From assembly GCA_949127685.1 (NCBI GenBank), contig CASBPW010000077.1, forward strand, positions 1-14,501: a stretch of 14,501 nt of DNA, read 5' to 3'. The stretch is from Candidatus Sivonenia alaskensis PMM_0068. GTDB lineage: Bacteria; Cyanobacteriota; Cyanobacteriia; Gloeobacterales; PMM-0068. Below are positions 6,666 to 13,255 of this stretch, in pieces (the first letter of the stretch is position 1; each line of letters opens with the position of its first letter). A model generated the notes under the pieces. That model was not told where the DNA came from, did not search any database, and saw nothing but the letters and a program-made list of their open reading frames with translations. Made by a program: the position numbers and the translations under genes.

Positions 6666-7880
6666 ATGATGAGCCCTGTCAGCAGACCTATCTATTTAGA
6701 CAACAATGCGACCACTCCCGTAGATCCCAGCGTTTTGGAAGCGATGTTGCCTTATTTTACGGAGATGTTTGGCAATGCGGCATCTCGCAATCACATCTAT
6801 GGATGGGAAGCAGAACAAGCTGTTGAAAATGCCCGTGAACAAATTGCTCAAGGAATCGGGGCGACCGCCAAGGAAATAATCTTTACGTCGGGAGCAACCG
6901 AATCCAATAATCTAGCCCTCAAGGGTATAGCCGAAAGGTATGAGGATAAGGGGAAGCATCTAATCACCAGCGTTAGTGAACACAAGTGCGTTTTGGATAC
7001 CTGTCGATATCTCGAGCAAAAAGGCTATGAAGTAACCTATCTGCCGATCAGCAAAGACGGCCTGATAAATTTGGATGCGCTAGAGGCAGCCATCCGACCT
7101 GATACGGTTTTGGTGTCGATTATGGCGGCCAATAACGAGATTGGCGTACTTCAGCCCATCTCAGCCATAGGCAAAATCTGTACGGAGCATGAAGTGCTTT
7201 TTCATACCGATGCCGCCCAAGCTTTTGGCAAAGTTCCTCTCCATGTGGACAAGATGAATATTCATCTTTTGTCTCTCTCCGGGCATAAGTTCTACGGGCC
7301 CAAAGGAATTGGGGCTCTGTATGTGCGTCGTAAAAACCCCAGAGTTCAACTTGTTGCCCAAATGCATGGCGGGGGTCACGAACGCGGTCTGCGCTCCGGG
7401 ACCTTGGCAGTGCCTTCTATTGTGGGCATGGGGAAGGCAGCCGAAATTTGCTTCACCAACATGGATCAAGAAATCGCTCGTACCGAATGGTTACGAAATT
7501 ACCTTTGGGAACAAGTCCAGCAACGTATACCGGAGAATTCTCTCAATGGCAGCCTAGAAGATCGGTTGGCAAACAATCTCAATCTGAGCTTTGCTTTTGT
7601 AGAGGGGGAATCCTTATTAATGGGGGTACACGATACGGTGGCCCTATCCTCTGGGTCTGCTTGCACTTCTGCCTCGTTAGAAGCATCCCATGTACTTAAG
7701 GCGCTTGGCATCAGTGATGAACAGGCCCGCTCATCCATCAGGTTCGGACTTGGTAGATTTACAACGAAAGAAGAAATTGACCGAGTGTTGGATAAACTGG
7801 AGATAGTGGTTAGCCGCCTGCGGGCTATGTCTCCTCAGTGGCAGGCACATCATCAAAAGGCTCAGCAGGCTGTCTACTAA
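6666..7880 (+). CDS. iscS: Cysteine desulfurase, IscS type
   Basis: This PLP enzyme removes sulfur from L-cysteine as a persulfide for iron-sulfur clusters and tRNA thiolation. The 404 residues show the class V aminotransferase fold with H106 (SEHK), D182 (HTDAAQ), the PLP lysine K208 in LSGHKFYGPKG, and the active Cys C333 in SSGSACTSASLEASHVLKALG. That extended cysteine loop and the SSIRFGLGRFTT motif are hallmarks of class I IscS, close to the proteobacterial enzyme, rather than the SufS class. The C-terminus ends in a short polar tail and lacks the WAHH-type ending seen in E. coli IscS. The start has two adjacent ATG codons (6666 and 6669) with only a weak GAG upstream. It is followed after 55 bases by an A-type carrier gene; there is no iscU, hscA or fdx. 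Confidence 0.95.
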   Translation: MMSPVSRPIYLDNNATTPVDPSVLEAMLPYFTEMFGNAASRNHIYGWEAEQAVENAREQIAQGIGATAKEIIFTSGATESNNLALKGIAERYEDKGKHLITSVSEHKCVLDTCRYLEQKGYEVTYLPISKDGLINLDALEAAIRPDTVLVSIMAANNEIGVLQPISAIGKICTEHEVLFHTDAAQAFGKVPLHVDKMNIHLLSLSGHKFYGPKGIGALYVRRKNPRVQLVAQMHGGGHERGLRSGTLAVPSIVGMGKAAEICFTNMDQEIARTEWLRNYLWEQVQQRIPENSLNGSLEDRLANNLNLSFAFVEGESLLMGVHDTVALSSGSACTSASLEASHVLKALGISDEQARSSIRFGLGRFTTKEEIDRVLDKLEIVVSRLRAMSPQWQAHHQKAQQAVY

Positions 7881-7935
7881 ATTAGAAACACCGCCGGGTT
7901 AGGCATACAACATCGTTTAGGAGTCGAGGAAAGAC

Positions 7936-8310
7936 ATGGCTGAAACAGCAGAAGCAATCTTACAAACTGGGGAAGCCAAAGGAATTAATCTTACGGATTC
8001 AGGTCTTAAAGAAGTTCTTCGTCTACGAGAACGCAAAGGGGCTGACCTGTGGCTAAGGGTAGGGGTCAAAGGTGGCGGATGCTCTGGACTTTCCTACACC
8101 ATGGATTTTGACAACCCTGACAGTGTCACGGAACACGATGAAGTGTATTCTTACGCTGCTGGTTTCAGTGTGATTGTGGACAAAAAGAGCCTGTTGTATC
8201 TATATGGCTTGGTCCTCGACTACAGCGATGATTTATTGGGAGGTGGATTTAAATTCGTCAATCCCAATGCTGAACGCTCTTGCAGTTGTGGTTCTTCCTT
8301 CTCCACATAA
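7936..8310 (+). CDS. iscA: A-type iron-sulfur cluster carrier (IscA/SufA/ErpA family)
   Basis: A-type carriers receive and hand on Fe-S clusters or iron. The 124 residues contain the three conserved cysteines: C49 in GGGCSGLSY, and C116 and C118 in the C-terminal CSCGSSF motif. LLGGGFKFVNPNA precedes the last pair, as is standard. There is an N-terminal extension of about 17 residues (AETAEAILQTGEAKG) before the family core, as is common in cyanobacteria. The ATG is preceded by GAGGAAA at good spacing. The gene lies 55 bases after iscS and probably shares its transcript, which would end at the hairpin at 8647-8682. Assignment to IscA, SufA or ErpA is not decidable from sequence alone. Confidence 0.95.
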   Translation: MAETAEAILQTGEAKGINLTDSGLKEVLRLRERKGADLWLRVGVKGGGCSGLSYTMDFDNPDSVTEHDEVYSYAAGFSVIVDKKSLLYLYGLVLDYSDDLLGGGFKFVNPNAERSCSCGSSFST

Positions 8311-8423
8311 AACTACTAGTTCTATTCAGCCATTCTCTATTAAATTCGTTGTCGCTTGTAAAACACTTCGATCTACTCTGCGGTAGTCGTTCTGGCGGTT
8401 GCTCTTGAGGAGAAAATTCTCGG

Positions 8424-8543
8424 ATGAATCAACTCGGTTTTCAGAGGGCCAAAATAAGCTTTCAGCAGCTCAGAGGACACAAATTGGTTGTGATTTTGGG
8501 TGCACCGCCAGAAGAATATCTTGAAATGCCAGCAGAAGAGTGA
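8424..8543 (+). CDS. Possible small protein (39 aa) downstream of iscA
   Basis: A short ORF begins with ATG at 8424, with AGGAG 11 bases upstream, and encodes MNQLGFQRAKISFQQLRGHK followed by a hydrophobic turn (LVVILGAPP) and an acidic end (EEYLEMPAEE). It lies between iscA and the probable operon terminator, on the same strand. I do not recognise it. Length alone is not significant; the ribosome binding site and the amphipathic composition are the only support. It could equally be a chance ORF in a long 3' UTR. Confidence 0.3.
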   Translation: MNQLGFQRAKISFQQLRGHKLVVILGAPPEEYLEMPAEE

Positions 8544-8646
8544 ACACCGTCTGAACCTGGAGATTACCCTTTGCCTCCAGACGGTACGGGAATGGGATAG
8601 GACTTAGAGGCTAGAATACGTTTTCCCATAGTTTTTTGTCGGGACA

Positions 8647-8682
8647 GAGCATTGTTCTTATAGCAATGCTCCGTTTGTTTTT
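8647..8682 (+). terminator. Probable intrinsic terminator of the iscS-iscA unit
   Basis: GAGCATTG (8647-8654) and CAATGCTC (8664-8671) form a perfect 8-bp stem with a 9-base loop. They are followed immediately by CGTTTGTTTTT, giving a T-rich tract on the plus strand. No comparable T-run exists on the minus strand side, so termination is expected for plus-strand transcripts coming from iscS-iscA. The stem is only half G/C and the T tract is interrupted by one G, so it may be of moderate strength. Confidence 0.65.
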
Positions 8683-8727
8683 GAGACTCAAAAAATTTGC
8701 TTACTGACTTGGTAGGCCCAATTGGTT

Positions 8728-9330
8728 CTATACAAAGAGAGCATTGAGTTCTATGTCTTCATAAATCAGCGAAATAGGGCAAAGGAAATCAATACTAGTG
8801 AATTGAACATCCGTATCTTGTTCATCGATGGAGAGATCCTCCAGCGGGTACGCTGTAAGCTCCAATTTCCCTCGCTCGTTGAGGCGATAACATTCAACAC
8901 TCAGCTTCTCAGCATCAACTAGAACGTACTCCTGTAAGGTTTTGAGACGGCGGTAAAACTTGAATTTATCGCCTCGGTCATATCCTTCAGTACCGGGTGA
9001 GAGCACTTCAAGAATTAGGCAGGGATACTGAACCATCTTGAGGGCCCTTCTATCTCGTTCTTCACAACTGACAACAACATCCGGATAAAAATACGGTCCC
9101 TTCTCAGAAACGCATACCTTGGCATCTGCCATAAAAACTTTGCATCCTTTTCCGCGCAAATGAGTTCTCAGTGCCGTCGTTATATTCACCGCAATCGAGT
9201 TATGGGGTAGGGTCCCCCCAGTCATAGCGTAGGCTTCACCATAGATGTATTCATATTTAAGGGGTTGTTCTTCTTCCCACGCTAGGTATTCTTGGGGGGA
9301 CATCGGGCGGTGGTCAGGCGAAGCAATCAT
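8728..9330 (-). CDS. Uma2-family (DUF820) endonuclease-like protein
   Basis: Proteins of this family have a PD-(D/E)XK nuclease fold and are present in many copies in cyanobacterial genomes; their role is unproven and often suspected to relate to mobile DNA. The 200 residues show the family order: MSPQEYLAWEEEQPLKYEYI near the N-terminus, the FYPDVVVS strand with D84, LILEVLSPGTEGYDR with E108, then KFKFYRRLKTLQEYVLVD (122-139). The candidate catalytic residues D84 and E108 are intact, with K122/K124 nearby. It lies 58 bases downstream of DUF3593 on the same strand, has no clear ribosome binding site, and is not functionally linked to its neighbours by content. Confidence 0.93.
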   Translation of the reverse strand: MIASPDHRPMSPQEYLAWEEEQPLKYEYIYGEAYAMTGGTLPHNSIAVNITTALRTHLRGKGCKVFMADAKVCVSEKGPYFYPDVVVSCEERDRRALKMVQYPCLILEVLSPGTEGYDRGDKFKFYRRLKTLQEYVLVDAEKLSVECYRLNERGKLELTAYPLEDLSIDEQDTDVQFTSIDFLCPISLIYEDIELNALFV

Positions 9331-9388
9331 GACTTATGTCTCCCTGAAATAGATAGCGGTATGTCAATAAATTGGCACGCCGGTTTCT

Positions 9389-9667
9389 TCAACCCAACTT
9401 ATCATCCAAAGCTTGCTTGAATCCCAGAACGACAAAAATATTAGAAATGGTCAATAAAGCTTCTGCCGGACCATGTAACCAGTCCACGTTAGAAAGAGTT
9501 TCATGAAGCACTAACTTGCAATAAATTCCTACAGGAATGGTAACTAGCACAAAAACCAGCAAAAAATAAAAGCCAAACATGGCTAATCTTGGTGCTTTTC
9601 CCGATTTTTGCAGGAAGTAGAGAAAAGCTAGATAGGGGAATAAACTCAGGGCAAATAGAGCTTCCAT
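9389..9667 (-). CDS. DUF3593 membrane protein
   Basis: This 92-residue membrane protein belongs to DUF3593, a family I know from cyanobacteria and plant plastids, of unknown function. The start is the ATG at 9667 (MEALFALSLFPYLAFLYFL), two bases after the DUF2499 stop. A longer frame beginning at 9766 would overlap DUF2499 and adds residues unlike the family, so it is rejected. Three hydrophobic segments are visible, at about residues 4-18, 27-49 and 65-83. Between the last two lies the family-typical NVDWLHGPAEALLTISNIFV. The phrase SGKAPRLAMFGFYF precedes the second helix. It lies in the PAP - DUF2499 - DUF3593 string and is almost certainly co-translated with it. Confidence 0.9.
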   Translation of the reverse strand: MEALFALSLFPYLAFLYFLQKSGKAPRLAMFGFYFLLVFVLVTIPVGIYCKLVLHETLSNVDWLHGPAEALLTISNIFVVLGFKQALDDKLG

Positions 9668-9669
9668 GA

Positions 9670-9969
9670 TTAATTCTGTGTCCGATTCCGATAGAGACCG
9701 TAAGCCCCCATCATTAGGGTGACATTTCCCAGTAGCGTCATCGCTCCCTGAAAGTGCCCCATCCAAGACAGCGACAGGTCATTGTCAAAATAGTGCCAGA
9801 CTACTACAGCGGTACCCCCCATCAAGGCCGGAATCATCGCAAAGGCAAACCCCCTCCAGGCCGGTTCATTGGTCACTGAAGCATAGCGCCATACCAAAAC
9901 CATGGCGACCATCCACTCTAATAGACTAGAAATATGGATAATCCATGTGCCTAAAGAAAGGGCATTCAT
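9670..9969 (-). CDS. DUF2499 membrane protein
   Basis: This 99-residue protein matches DUF2499, a small integral membrane family shared by cyanobacteria and photosynthetic eukaryotes; its biochemical role is unknown. It begins MNALSLGTWIIHISSLLEWM, a typical family start. Conserved features include the PAWRGFAFAMIPALMGG segment and the WHYFDND motif (59-65), whose aromatic and acidic residues are the most obvious candidates for cofactor or lipid contact. Three TM helices are likely (about residues 7-27, 40-60 and 73-93). The ATG overlaps the TGA stop of the PAP/fibrillin gene as ATGA, a sign of translational coupling, and only two bases separate its stop from DUF3593. Confidence 0.92.
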   Translation of the reverse strand: MNALSLGTWIIHISSLLEWMVAMVLVWRYASVTNEPAWRGFAFAMIPALMGGTAVVVWHYFDNDLSLSWMGHFQGAMTLLGNVTLMMGAYGLYRNRTQN

Positions 9970-10574
9970 CCATCCGCTCTCTTAAGAACAAACAAATTGC
10001 CTTGATTGCCCAGACCTATGCGCAGGGTCTCATCCAAGTAGACAATTTCCAGCCAGCCACTTTGCCCCTGAGTGGAAAAACTCACCGCAGGAGGGGTATT
10101 TTTCTCCTGGCTAAATTGAGCTAACCAGTCAACAGCATTTTTCCCAGACAAAAGACCAGGAAAAGTAATGAATGCTCTCTCAAAAATAACTTTAAGTCGT
10201 TTGGGACTCATCACTTCAAAACGCGCTTTGATAGCTGCTAAAATCCGAAGGAGACCAGGGACTTCCAATTCAATCAAGTTTAAAACCAATCCTTGGGACA
10301 CATCGATTCGCTGCCAAACCTGTCGTTGTTTTACTCCAGGTAAGCGGTCTAATGGAGAGAAACTATCCCGGTTGCTATACAAGAGTTTCCAATTCGCTGT
10401 CAGCAGGTCAGCTCGTTCTTGATCCGTGCGTAGCGGGTCCAACTTAGCCAGATGGTCTACCAAAATCCGGATGCGCGGGTGCGCGGCGATAGGATCGAGT
10501 TGCCCTTCCTGGTAGGCCAGTATGGTCTCCAAGAGTGCCAGTTTTTCGGTGAGTATTTCAGGGGAACTAGTCAT
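9966..10574 (-). CDS. PAP/fibrillin domain protein (plastid lipid-associated protein family)
   Basis: Fibrillins in plants coat plastoglobules and thylakoids and take part in plastoquinone and photoprotection functions. Cyanobacterial homologues exist but are mostly uncharacterised. In this 202-residue protein, the N-terminal helical part (1-50) leads into the domain start DLLTANWKLLYSN (56-68). It ends with GWLEIVYLDETLRIGLGNQG (173-192) followed by NLFVLKR. This YLDE-LRIG-GN-G-FVL signature is the most diagnostic feature of the family. There is no signal peptide or TM segment, so it is probably a peripheral protein. The ATG has no clear ribosome binding site, and 93 bases separate it from coaX upstream, so it may start its own transcript together with DUF2499 and DUF3593. 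Confidence 0.9.
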   Translation of the reverse strand: MTSSPEILTEKLALLETILAYQEGQLDPIAAHPRIRILVDHLAKLDPLRTDQERADLLTANWKLLYSNRDSFSPLDRLPGVKQRQVWQRIDVSQGLVLNLIELEVPGLLRILAAIKARFEVMSPKRLKVIFERAFITFPGLLSGKNAVDWLAQFSQEKNTPPAVSFSTQGQSGWLEIVYLDETLRIGLGNQGNLFVLKRADG

Positions 10575-10667
10575 ACCAACTTTGCGCCAGTTGTTTAGTT
10601 AGGTTTCCAGTGTAATCGCTACTTCGGGATTTATTAGGACACGATTGTCGCAGGATGACTTATGTCC

Positions 10668-11363
10668 TCAGTGCTTGACTAAGCCCGTGATCGTGGCGTA
10701 CATACCCCAGAGGCTCACATAGGAATCCTGAATATTAAACAGGTGCGGAAGCCAATTATAGACGGTTGCAGAATCCCCACCGGTCGCAATTACCTTCCCC
10801 TGGGGTTGTCTTTGTCGCCATGCCAAGCAAAATTGTTCGATGCCTGCTAACGTGACTTGGATAACGCCACTCTGTATAGATTGTTCCGTGGTAAACGCCA
10901 TCGCAGGAGGCAGCACGGTCGGTAATTTCACATGCGGAAGTAAAGCCGTATGTTGGTGCAAGGATTTAAACTGCAAACCAAAGCCTGGCATGATACAGCC
11001 ACCCATAAATTGGCCTGAATGACTGGTGGCACTAAGGGTAATCGCCGTTCCAAAATCTACGACAAGGGTCGGATAGCCATAGCGATAGCTGGCTCCGAGG
11101 ATATTCAGGGCTCGGTCTACCCCTAAACCCTCGTACCCCCCTTGAATCGGCACCCTATCCAGAGTTAACGTCTGAGCTTTAGGCATAGAGGACCAGCGTT
11201 CCAAAGCATCTGGGACCACAGAGGCTACTACAATCGACTCGGCTTTATCTAAAGCCTCTTCGTCCCAATAATCAGGGGGATGATCCGATGTCAGGAGCAG
11301 TTCATTGCCATGGAACCAGCCCCAATGTTGCCGAGAATTACCAATATTAATTGCAAGCCACAT
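10668..11363 (-). CDS. coaX: Type III pantothenate kinase
   Basis: CoaX phosphorylates pantothenate, the first step of coenzyme A synthesis, in a monovalent-cation-dependent and CoA-insensitive manner. The 231 residues show the ASKHA-fold phosphate loop INIGNSR (residues 5-11), GGYEGLGVDRALNILGA (75-91), VVDFGTAITL with D103 (101-110), FMGGCIMPGF (119-128) and ATGGD near the C-terminus. The usual first-motif aspartate (DxGN) is replaced by N6; from memory, this change is frequent in cyanobacterial homologues. The protein is slightly short, lacking extra C-terminal segments. The ATG lies 49 bases after the yacP stop with no strong ribosome binding site. No other coenzyme A gene is nearby. Confidence 0.93.
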   Translation of the reverse strand: MWLAINIGNSRQHWGWFHGNELLLTSDHPPDYWDEEALDKAESIVVASVVPDALERWSSMPKAQTLTLDRVPIQGGYEGLGVDRALNILGASYRYGYPTLVVDFGTAITLSATSHSGQFMGGCIMPGFGLQFKSLHQHTALLPHVKLPTVLPPAMAFTTEQSIQSGVIQVTLAGIEQFCLAWRQRQPQGKVIATGGDSATVYNWLPHLFNIQDSYVSLWGMYATITGLVKH

Positions 11364-11384
11364 ATAGAAGCACTTATGGAACTA

Positions 11385-11403
11385 ACTATATTAGAACTAT
11401 AGT
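11385..11403. repeat. Inverted repeat between yacP and coaX
   Basis: ACTATA (11385-11390) and TATAGT (11398-11403) are separated by seven bases, in the short gap upstream of coaX. The minus strand around it is AT-rich (ACTATAGTTCTAATATAGT). It might be an operator or part of a coaX promoter; no T-run supports a terminator. The repeat is visible, the role is not known. Confidence 0.35.
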
Positions 11404-11412
11404 ATGCGTACT

Positions 11413-11940
11413 TTATTTCTTGTAAATAAACTTACGTAACAGAGTTTCGCGGGTTTCTTCATCCAAGCGGTCAATTAACTTATGTCCCACTTTTTTAGAG
11501 GATTTATGTTGTTGAACTTTTTGTTCTTGTTTAGACTGTCGCACCTCAGCCAAAAGCCGATCCGCAGAATAGAGTCTGGCGCCTTGACCATAGACAACAT
11601 GCTGCTGAGTGCGGTCTGAGGTGGCTACATAGACTAATGGATACCCTTCTTTCAGCAGCTGGTAGCTCCGGGATTCGATGTAGGTATCTGCCGTTTGGAG
11701 ATAATCCGTAAAAAGTATCTTCACATGGGTACTAATCTGCTCTTGAGTTGAGGGATTTGTTTGGTATTGAGCATCAAATACTATCGTGGTATGCCAATCT
11801 CGAAAACTAGAAAAATCGACGAGGGTTTCGATAAGCTTCCTTCTGGCACGGTCAAGATCTCCCTTGTTTTTGAGATGAATGAGCTTGGGCCAGGCCCCAA
11901 TGATGTTGTAGCCATCGACCAGAAGAAAAACGTCGGCCAT
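11413..11940 (-). CDS. NYN/YacP-family ribonuclease-like protein
   Basis: This 175-residue protein matches the YacP (DUF901, NYN) family, PIN-fold endonucleases; the Bacillus member Rae1 cleaves mRNA on ribosomes. The acidic active-site pattern is intact: D9 in LLVDGYNIIGAW, D30 in GDLDRARRKL, D56 in TTIVFDAQY, D85 and E89 in TADTYIES, and D109 in VATSDRTQQHVVYG. The last 45 residues form a charged, lysine-rich tail (QSKQEQKVQQHKSSKK) that may contact RNA or the ribosome. The ATG (start MADVFLLVDGYN) has no clear ribosome binding site and is divergent from the small membrane protein gene at 12022. A plus-strand frame overlapping its 5' half is a shadow. Confidence 0.9.
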   Translation of the reverse strand: MADVFLLVDGYNIIGAWPKLIHLKNKGDLDRARRKLIETLVDFSSFRDWHTTIVFDAQYQTNPSTQEQISTHVKILFTDYLQTADTYIESRSYQLLKEGYPLVYVATSDRTQQHVVYGQGARLYSADRLLAEVRQSKQEQKVQQHKSSKKVGHKLIDRLDEETRETLLRKFIYKK

Positions 11941-12021
11941 CGGAAAAAGTTTGAGATTCCTTTACATCTTGTCATGTATTTTGGTGTTCAGTCCCACCGA
12001 TACGGGCGAGGAAAAATAATC

Positions 12022-12216
12022 ATGCGGATGCAAACTTTAGGAAATTTATTATCCATTGTGAGTATTGTCCTTCTCACGGGAGCCATCTTTACGGGCACGG
12101 CTATCAAATCCGGAGCCGTATCCAGCCAGTCACATGCCCTTTATTCCGGAACAATATCGATTATTGCTATCGCTGCGCTTGCCATCAATCTGTGGCAAAT
12201 ACAAAATAAGGACTAA
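12022..12216 (+). CDS. Small two-helix membrane protein, unknown
   Basis: The 64 residues begin MRMQTLGNLLSIVSIVLLTG and contain two predicted TM helices (about 7-29 and 40-58), separated by a polar loop with TAIKSGAVSSQSHAL and ending in a short charged tail (QIQNKD). The ATG is preceded by GAGGAAA at about seven bases spacing, which decides the start. A longer frame reading back to 11761 runs antisense into yacP and is rejected. I do not recognise the family. It lies 70 bases before DUF1815 on the same strand and could share its transcript. A weak CGGA/TCCG hairpin with a T-run inside its loop follows at about 12225-12241. Confidence 0.65.
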   Translation: MRMQTLGNLLSIVSIVLLTGAIFTGTAIKSGAVSSQSHALYSGTISIIAIAALAINLWQIQNKD

Positions 12217-12286
12217 GTATTTATGCGGATAGGGTTTTTTCCGTTAGACTTGGCTAAGATATCAAAAGGCAAGCGAGAGAAGACTA

Positions 12287-12628
12287 GTGTTCTACCGACT
12301 TTCCGACCAATACCGCCAATTCGTGCGGGAACTTATTGTTAACCTTCAAGCTCTGGCCATAGTCCTTGAGCGTAGGGGCTATATTGCTTCTTGCTATACC
12401 TGGGGAGATGAATTGGAGCGAGCTACCTTTATCGTCAATATTGGCTCCGAACATCTGATCCGGCTTTTGGTCTCAGACTACGGTATCAGCTGGACAGAAA
12501 TACGGGATGACCGTGAGCTGATGAAATTGGAAGGGGCAGAAGCTATTGGTCAATTACAAGAATTAATGGACCGCTTAAGCAATCCTGAAAGTGCGCAGCC
12601 AGTTCCTCTAATCGGCATGGAAGTCTAA
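12287..12628 (+). CDS. DUF1815 protein
   Basis: DUF1815 is a small soluble family that I know only from cyanobacteria; its function is unknown. The 113-residue translation carries the family signature: LIVNLQALAIVLERRGYIAS (17-36), then a beta region with TFIVNIGSEHLIRLLVSDYG, then WTEIRDDRELMKLEGAEAIG, with a helical QLQELMDRL tail. The start is GTG (MFYRL by translation), preceded by GAGAGAAG at acceptable spacing. It ends 33 bases before the methyltransferase gene, so the two probably share a message. The last residues (QPVPLIGMEV) extend slightly beyond the usual domain. Confidence 0.92.
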   Translation: MFYRLSDQYRQFVRELIVNLQALAIVLERRGYIASCYTWGDELERATFIVNIGSEHLIRLLVSDYGISWTEIRDDRELMKLEGAEAIGQLQELMDRLSNPESAQPVPLIGMEV

Positions 12629-12661
12629 TTCAGTGTACTGGCCCATCCATTTGATACATAC

Positions 12662-13255
12662 ATGACTTTCTCGGCTGAGTATTGGGAAAACCGCTACCAA
12701 CAACGCAACGAACCTTGGGATATAGGAAAGCCTGCGCCCCCCTTAGTATCATTTTTTGAGTGTGCAGATGCTCCTAATCCTGGAATCATGGCTGTTCCCG
12801 GTTGTGGGAAGGGTCATGAAGCCCTCTACTGCGCTCAAAAAGGTTATACGGTCTATGGTTTTGATTTTGCCCCTTCCGCGATTACAAGTGCGACGGGACG
12901 AGTTTTGACGGAAGGGGTCAACGCTACTTTTTTAGAGCGGGATATTTTCACTTTAGGCAAAGAATTTCCTGGACACTTTGATTATGTCTTAGAGCACACC
13001 TGTTTTTGTGCTATTAATCCTGAACAGAGAGCTGAATATGTTCAGGTCATTCATGAAATATTGAAACCAAAGGGAGCTATGCTTGCCCTCTTCTTCACCC
13101 ATTCCAGACCGGACGGTCCCCCTTACGGCACAAATTTAGAAGAATTAGAATGCCTCTTCGACCCTTACTTTACGGTTCAGTTTCTGGAAAAACCAAATAA
13201 TTCCATAGCAGGACGTGAAAATGATGAGCTACTAGCCCATCTGATTAAGATCTGA
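12662..13255 (+). CDS. TPMT-family SAM-dependent methyltransferase (halide/thiol methyltransferase-like)
   Basis: The 197-residue protein is a class I SAM methyltransferase of the thiopurine S-methyltransferase superfamily. Features in order: YWENRYQQRNEPWDIGKPAP (7-26), the SAM-binding VPGCGKGHE loop (45-53), the GFDFAPSAI acidic strand end with D68, RDIFTL (93-98), the catalytic-region EHTCFCAINPEQR (111-123), and DGPPYGTNLEEL (151-162). The W-PWD-G start and the CFCAI and PPY motifs resemble plant HOL-type and microbial enzymes that methylate halide, bisulfide or thiocyanate. The true substrate is unknown. The ATG has no clear ribosome binding site; it follows DUF1815 by 33 bases. It lies at the end of the plus-strand cluster, before a decayed region. 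Confidence 0.9.
   Translation: MTFSAEYWENRYQQRNEPWDIGKPAPPLVSFFECADAPNPGIMAVPGCGKGHEALYCAQKGYTVYGFDFAPSAITSATGRVLTEGVNATFLERDIFTLGKEFPGHFDYVLEHTCFCAINPEQRAEYVQVIHEILKPKGAMLALFFTHSRPDGPPYGTNLEELECLFDPYFTVQFLEKPNNSIAGRENDELLAHLIKI

Larger units (their letters stand above)
8311..8727. other. Region between iscA and the Uma2 gene: 3' UTR-like, with a hairpin at 8546-8585
   Basis: Apart from the possible small ORF and the terminator, the notable element is an inverted repeat ACCGTCTG (8546-8553) / CAGACGGT (8578-8585). A competing pair CTGGAG (8557-8562) / CTCCAG (8575-8580) shares bases with it. No T-run follows, so it may stabilise an mRNA end or be incidental. GAGAA/TTCTC arms also flank the ribosome binding site of the small ORF, but their 2-base loop is too short to fold. 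Confidence 0.4.

Noticed and set aside
9668..9766. Longer N-terminus for the DUF3593 protein (start at 9766)
   Set aside because: It would overlap DUF2499 by about 97 bases and adds 33 polar residues not typical of the family; the ATG at 9667 directly follows the DUF2499 stop and gives the usual start MEALFALSLFPYL.
11761..12021. N-terminal extension of the 64-residue membrane protein back to 11761
   Set aside because: It runs antisense through yacP; the ATG at 12022 has a good GAGGAAA ribosome binding site and begins the hydrophobic segment.
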